Shown piece after piece: positions 59,401 to 64,000 of a DNA stretch of 64,000 nucleotides. The notes beneath the pieces were generated by a model. The model searched no databases. It was not told where the DNA came from and worked only from the letters and a program-made list of their open reading frames with translations. The position numbers and the translations under genes are program-made. This DNA is from Paraphysoderma sedebokerense. Its lineage: Eukaryota; Blastocladiomycota; Physodermatomycetes; Physodermatales; Physodermataceae. Position 1 is the stretch's first letter; the number at the start of each line of letters is the position of its first letter. The stretch covers positions 62,001 through 126,000 of the forward strand of contig JAHLJZ010000021.1 in NCBI GenBank assembly GCA_025602915.1, written 5' to 3'.

Positions 59401-59857
59401 TAAGCGACCCAGAGGCGAAAGATAGACTCTTACCTAGAGGCATCTGGATGGCGGAAGAATCCCTGTTCAGTCTTTTCTGTGAAGACTTTAATTTGGAAAC
59501 AGCGGATTTGTGTTCTACGATGACACCCTTGTCAGATACATCAATTGAAAGTTTCTCGGATTTTGTAACAGTCACTATGTCCTCCTCGGATGTCATTTCG
59601 GAGCCACCGAATAAACTTGGGCGAATTGAATTCAAGACATTCGGGACCGAAATGGCAGGTACAGAAAAAAATGATCGCTTTTCTGCAGCATTTTCTTTGT
59701 CTGCATCGACTTCTGCAGATGCGTTTGACGACGGCAGTTCTACAGCGGGGTTGGAGCGGGGGATGTCATCCGAAGGGACTGTATTAGCTGGTTGAGCGCC
59801 AATTTGATTTTCCATGTCTTTACGAGGCCAAGAAACCCAAGATCGCAGACTGGACAT
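56456..59857 (-). CDS. C2-domain class 3 lipase, sn1-diacylglycerol-lipase-like
   Basis: Eleven exons (59857-59434, 59375-59194, 59129-59029, 58966-58346, 58280-58199, 58135-57914, 57848-57779, 57716-57606, 57524-57241, 57168-57061, 56995-56456) close in frame, 914 residues. A Ser-rich N-terminus is followed by a C2 domain at about 145-245 (KMRVKIIQLDLHKPVKNPYV, LDVYSANVFVPDEHLGRAEL). The lipase domain at about 470-720 has HLVVSIRGTMNAADTLTDL, LVHRGMKSSADWF, the nucleophile motif VVVGHSMGAGTAALF, FAPPPILSLNVA and LDSDVVCRLS, the DAGL pattern. The C-terminal tail is low complexity and acidic (GDDEEDETDEEVL). It probably cleaves diacylglycerol on membranes. No transmembrane spans are seen, unlike animal DAGL-alpha. 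Confidence 0.85.
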
Positions 59858-60352
59858 ATTTGGTTTATCTACTATACTTCTACCTCTTGTTTCCCGCTCT
59901 TGCGGTAGCCCACAGTATTTATTGAATTTCAGAGAGGTAGATCACCCTGGGTCTGAAACACACGCTGAATGTGGCTTGGTGAATGTTTCTTCATATTGTT
60001 CAGACATCGAAAACGTACAAGGGGGAAGCTTTATGCTGAACAACAACTATCTCCAAAGCACTACCTCTTAAAGTGAAGTGGCTGATGCAGTCATTGATTA
60101 GACTGAAAAATGGAGGAACAGCTTCGCCATGGCTTTCTGCATGTGTCGAGCAAACTGCTACCTTGATGCAATAGCTGATCCATCACACGAGAGGCGAAAA
60201 TCGCCAAACTCTGGTGGGCGAATTGGTTGTAACCCTCGATTATGAGCCCTTGATGCAGGTCGATTATTCGGTATAAATAGAACCAAATGAGTTTGAGCGT
60301 TCCTACTGGACTTTCACTGTTAAGGACGTAGGCTTGACAGAAAATATCCGAG
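59858..60352. other. Divergent promoter region
   Basis: About 500 bp between the C2-lipase (-) and the ABCA gene (+). No gene or clear motif was recognised. Confidence 0.4.
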
Positions 60353-63300
60353 ATGAACGAAAATCCGCCTGCTAGCCGGTTATACTCTGTACAAGTTGCT
60401 CGTAAGCCCTTAAAGCAGTTATCTTTTTTGACAAGATTTTACATTAAAACGAAGGTAAAATTTTCCTTTTGCAGAATATCAGTTTGTAGTCTGCGATCAT
60501 TAATTGACCTTTCGTTGTAGCTGCGGTCGCCCGCCAGGACTATCTCGGTCTTTATTATTATCCCGGCAGTGCTGATCTTACTATTAGCCTCCATCGTGCG
60601 CTCACCGGACAAGATAGATTATGGTGCATTGGTTCATAGCTCACTTTTATAAATTGACTTTCATCACTAATCAGCCTGTTTAGATCAACCTTCTTTCAAT
60701 GTTCCTGCTCCGACGTCTCTACTGTCATCATACAGTTGTCCAAGTCAGGATTGTGTCCATTTCGGTTACACAGGGGTTTCATCAGAACCTTTACTTAAAC
60801 AATTGAAAGCAAATACGGCATTATATGAATCCAACAAAACTACTTTTCGGACCTTCGAGACATACGATGAAATGAAAAAGTTCCATTATGCTTGCCCGGG
60901 CTGCCTGGCCGTCGGAGTATACGTAGTGCGTGTGCCAGAACGATGGGCCGAAGCCTTAGCCCTCAATCTGTCGGATACGGGATATAATTTTCAGTATGTT
61001 CTGTTTGGAGACTCAGGCCGACTGGCGACATATTCTACTTCGGCGCAACTTTATATTGGTTTGTAGAATTAACATCTCTTGTCCTTTCAACACTTGAAGT
61101 TAAGCTTCCAGTTGATATTTGCCTCCAGAATTGACCGCCCACATGATGGACAAAAAGTTGCTTCAAGTGAAAGCCTTAGAAGGAGCTGACGCCGGACGTG
61201 GCAATGCCAGTCAGATTATTAATACCCCGGACATACCACCGTTTAAGCTGAACGTAACCACTGTCAGTGCGCCTATCAGCCAACGTCGAATCTCAATATT
61301 GTATGGCGGATACGTGTCCGTTAGTGTCTTGGCTATTTCATTAATCCTCACGTCCGAAATTATATTTTCGGTCGCCGCGGAGCGTAGGGAGTCTGTAAAA
61401 ACTATCATGGACGTGATGGGACTTTCGCCTCCTGTATATTGGTATAGTTGACGGATTTTTAAATTTCGGCGATCGAGTCAAGCTTTAACCTTCTGAACAC
61501 AGGACGGCGCATTTCCTCTCTTGTATGCCATTTGTCTTCCTGACTGTGGTTTGCTCCACCCTGTGCATGTATTTCGCCAAAGTGTTCCCTACCAACAACC
61601 CTGTTTTCTTGCCGTTATTATTGCTTCATACATTCATCCATATTCTTTCCGTTGTTTCATTCGGACTTTTGTTTTCAATTCGGTCTCGTGACCCCGCTGC
61701 CCCCATCGGAATTGCCTTTGGGATCCATTTCTTTACCTTCATCTTTTTAAAGGATTTCATCATGATGGACAGTTGGGCGTTTTTCGCTCAAGTAGGGCGT
61801 ATCATTATTCCAATCGTTAATTACGGAAGAAACGTTCAACTTCTTTACGATGAGCTCTACCGTTCATCCAGCGTTTCAGTGGCTCAATTAATGCTGAGTC
61901 AATTAGGGACACCGCTGCTTATGTTTGTGGTTTACGCATTGTTAGTCGTGTATCTTGACTTAATAGCTCCCGGAGGTTGTTACGCCACTAGGGAGAAAGA
62001 TTACTTTTTCTTCTTGAAATCGAGTTATTGGCTACGTGACAGGTTGTTAGATGAGAAAAGGAAACTTTTCGACTGGGATAAGGAAAGGGTGGTGATAAGC
62101 AAGTTGAAGAAAAATTTCTATATGCGTGAGTATATTAACATTATATATTCATTCTGATGCTTCGCTAACGGTCATCGTTGTAGCTTCTCTTGAATACCAA
62201 AAATCGTACGAAAAAGTTGTAGCATTGAATGAATTGAATCTCGAATTCCAATTTGGAGAAACAACGGTCTTACTTGGCCACAATGGTACGCTTTTCCGTC
62301 ATATCATTGTCATATTATCAGGACTAGGGGTTCTGATCAAAAGTTTTTAGGTGCTGGTAAATCTACACTTCTTTCCATTTTGAGCGGAACCAAGAGACCG
62401 AATTCGGGATCTATTCACTTCGGCAACCTTTCGATTTCAAATCCATTTGAATTTCGAATAATTCACGAAAACACCGGTTTCTGTCCACAACATTCGGCAT
62501 TATATTCGAACTTGACTGTTATTGAACATTTGAAATTGTTTTCTGCATTACGTGGCGTTTCCGTGAAGCCAAATAAAAGTGGAATTGAGGTTGAGTGTAA
62601 TAATCCGGAGGAGTACTGGCTGATGCATTACCTCCGAGAATTATTATTCTTGGTCGAGCTAAGTTCAAAAGAAGATGAGCTGGTGAAAAATCTGTCAGGA
62701 GGAATGAAGAGAAAATTAAGTTTGGCGATTTCATTAATCGGTGATCCTAAGATACTGATATTGGATGAGGTAATTTTTGAATATTCACTTTGACGCGCAG
62801 GAAGTTGTCATGTTAATACTCGACGTAGGTTACCGCTGGGATGGACATCATGGCCCGTCGTAAAATGTGGTCACTCCTGGACTCCATGAAAACATCTCGT
62901 CTTATTCTATTGTCAACACACGACATGGAAGAAGCTTCAATATTAGGTGATAAGATTGCCATTTTATCTCGAGGGCGAACGGTAAAAGTGGGAGAAGTTG
63001 GTGCATTGAAAATGGAAGTCGGGGGCGGTATCAAAATAGCGATTGAGAAATGCCGCTCAAATGAAAAGGTTTTAGACGTAGATATGTTACAGGGTCGCTT
63101 AAATGATACGTTAGGAGGTATGTGGTGATTTTGAAACCTTGTCATTATCACCGGCTGACACAATATTTGTCTCAGAAACATCCATTGATGTCGATACCAC
63201 GTCGCGAGTTGTGTTTTCTCTTCCGAGATTCCAGTCAAGCGATCGCTTAACTTTAGCACAGTTATTGGACGACTTTGCAACATCAAAGGAAGAGTTAGGA

Positions 63301-63487
63301 ATCGCCAAAGTCAGCACAATGATGCCAACATTGGAAGAGGTAATTCCTTCTCGCGTTACATGTGAGTGATCTCTCAATCATTAATAGTATAATCCCTATA
63401 TTTTAGGCGTTCTTGCATTTTTCTAATGAGCATGTCCATGACGAGGATGAAGAAGATGTAGATCTAAAAGAGAAACCAGAGGCATAA
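60353..63487 (+). CDS. Half-size ABCA-family ABC transporter
   Basis: Ten exons (60353-60454, 60521-60623, 60684-61058, 61129-61441, 61503-62125, 62184-62285, 62351-62769, 62829-63117, 63176-63339, 63407-63487) close in frame, 856 residues: one transmembrane domain and one nucleotide-binding domain. TM1 is SVFIIIPAVLILLLASIV. A large exterior loop with cysteines (SCPSQDC, YACPGC) precedes five more spans. The NBD has Walker A GHNGAGKST (split by an intron after GHN), the Q-loop GFCPQHSALY, signature LSGGMKRKL, Walker B ILILDEVTAGMD and switch STHDMEEA. The C-terminus is acidic (DEDEEDVDLKEK). ABCA proteins move lipids; full-length members have two such halves. This half presumably dimerises. 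Confidence 0.92.
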
Positions 63488-63971
63488 TAGTACTTCAATC
63501 TAGAAATGCCTAGCAATACTTGATTTTGTCGCGATTGAATGTATTCATAGATCACTTGTATCTTTCCGGCGTGTAATGACGCTCTTCATTTATCAATAGA
63601 CATTTAGATTTTCAATACTCAGAACATTTTTTCAAGAACGGGTTCATGTGCTTTCGGTGATACTATGGTTTTGGCCTTGGCGAAAGTGTAAGGTAGAACC
63701 CTGGGACACGTGTTCCGTTGCCCGGACAATCACATTTGTTTTCGTCTATGTACGGCCAAATTAGCGTTGCGAAGGACATAGCAATCTAGGGAAAAAGGTA
63801 TGTACTGAAATTTTAATAGGGTATTATCTATATATTATTACACCAGTTAGAATATAGAGCTTCGGCGAAATTTCGATTGTTTGCGCTCTACTGTTTATTG
63901 AGTTGTCGTTCGATTTAACTTAAATCTGGCCTATTGATTCGCAGGACTATCACACGAGATATTAAGTCAAG
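63488..63971. promoter_or_regulatory. ABCE1 upstream region with CACGTG and a likely 5' UTR intron
   Basis: CACGTG lies at 63707-63712, 260 bp before the ABCE1 ATG. A GTATGT donor-like site near 63799 and an ATTCGCAG acceptor near 63944 would delimit a 5' UTR intron ending 28 bp before the ATG. Both are inferred from sequence. Confidence 0.35.
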
Positions 63972-64000
63972 ATGTCCGATAAATTAACCCGTATTGCCAT
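63972..64000 (+). CDS. RLI1: ABCE1/Rli1 ribosome-recycling ATPase, first codons only
   Basis: Only 29 bases lie in the window, encoding MSDKLTRIA and part of the next codon. This matches the near-invariant start of ABCE1/Rli1 (MSDK..RIAIV), the Fe-S ABC protein that splits ribosomes after termination. The remainder lies beyond the right edge. The call rests on nine residues plus the purine-rich ATG context, so it is tentative. Confidence 0.6.

Noticed and set aside
1-64000. Mobile elements, virus-like elements and CRISPR arrays
   Set aside because: I looked for reverse transcriptase, transposase, integrase and capsid motifs and for LTR-like ends or regularly spaced direct repeats with unique spacers. 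Apart from the satellite array nothing fitted, and its units are contiguous without unique spacers.

Overview
The window looks like nuclear DNA of a fungus with a compact, intron-rich genome. Fungal or fungal-typical genes include OPI3 phospholipid methyltransferase, an ORM1-type ORMDL protein, the NuA4 subunit EAF7, VPS55, a DUF3712-type membrane protein and a long-tailed germinal-centre kinase. The standard genetic code holds throughout. Introns are mostly about 50-120 nt, with GTAAGT/GTATGT-like donors and occasional TACTAAC-like branch points. A 16-exon coiled-coil gene resembling the ciliary distal-appendage protein CEP83, and a half-size ABCA transporter, point to a flagellated, early-diverging (chytrid-like) lineage. 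This placement is inference from gene content.

Layout. 1-8.4 kb: mS23 and a GCK-family kinase share a divergent promoter, then an F-box protein and a small unknown gene. 9.2 kb: an intron-bearing tRNA-Gly(GCC). 10.4-12.3 kb: a nine-exon B-type cyclin. 13.3-15.1 kb: a tandem array of about ten 184-bp units that ends 80 bp before a BTB/T1-domain gene. 16.5-25.7 kb: phosphoserine aminotransferase, CSN1, eIF2-beta, a YABBY/HMG-like protein, OPI3 and EAF7. 27-36 kb: CEP83-like protein, ribosomal protein uS3, a transmembrane SH3 protein and an ABHD12-like lipase. 36.5-40.8 kb: two orphan low-complexity proteins. 41.8-47.2 kb: ORM1, an alpha/beta-hydrolase fused to a capping-enzyme-type phosphatase domain, and an acidic orphan. 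47.3-52.1 kb: mitochondrial threonyl-tRNA synthetase, CCDC124/Lso2 and VPS55. 52.7-64 kb: HMG-box protein, DUF3712-like membrane protein, C2-lipase (DAG-lipase-like), half-size ABCA transporter and the first codons of ABCE1/RLI1.

Most genes are unrelated housekeeping loci. Two themes recur. One is translation: mS23, uS3, eIF2-beta, mitochondrial ThrRS, CCDC124/Lso2 and ABCE1. The other is membrane lipid: OPI3, ORM1, ABHD12-like lipase, DAGL-like C2-lipase, ABCA and a second alpha/beta-hydrolase. CACGTG elements lie upstream of mS23, uS3, the HMG-box gene and ABCE1. I saw no transposon, LTR element, CRISPR array or virus-like element. Exon models were made by hand; those described as in frame have a reading frame that closes through every junction.
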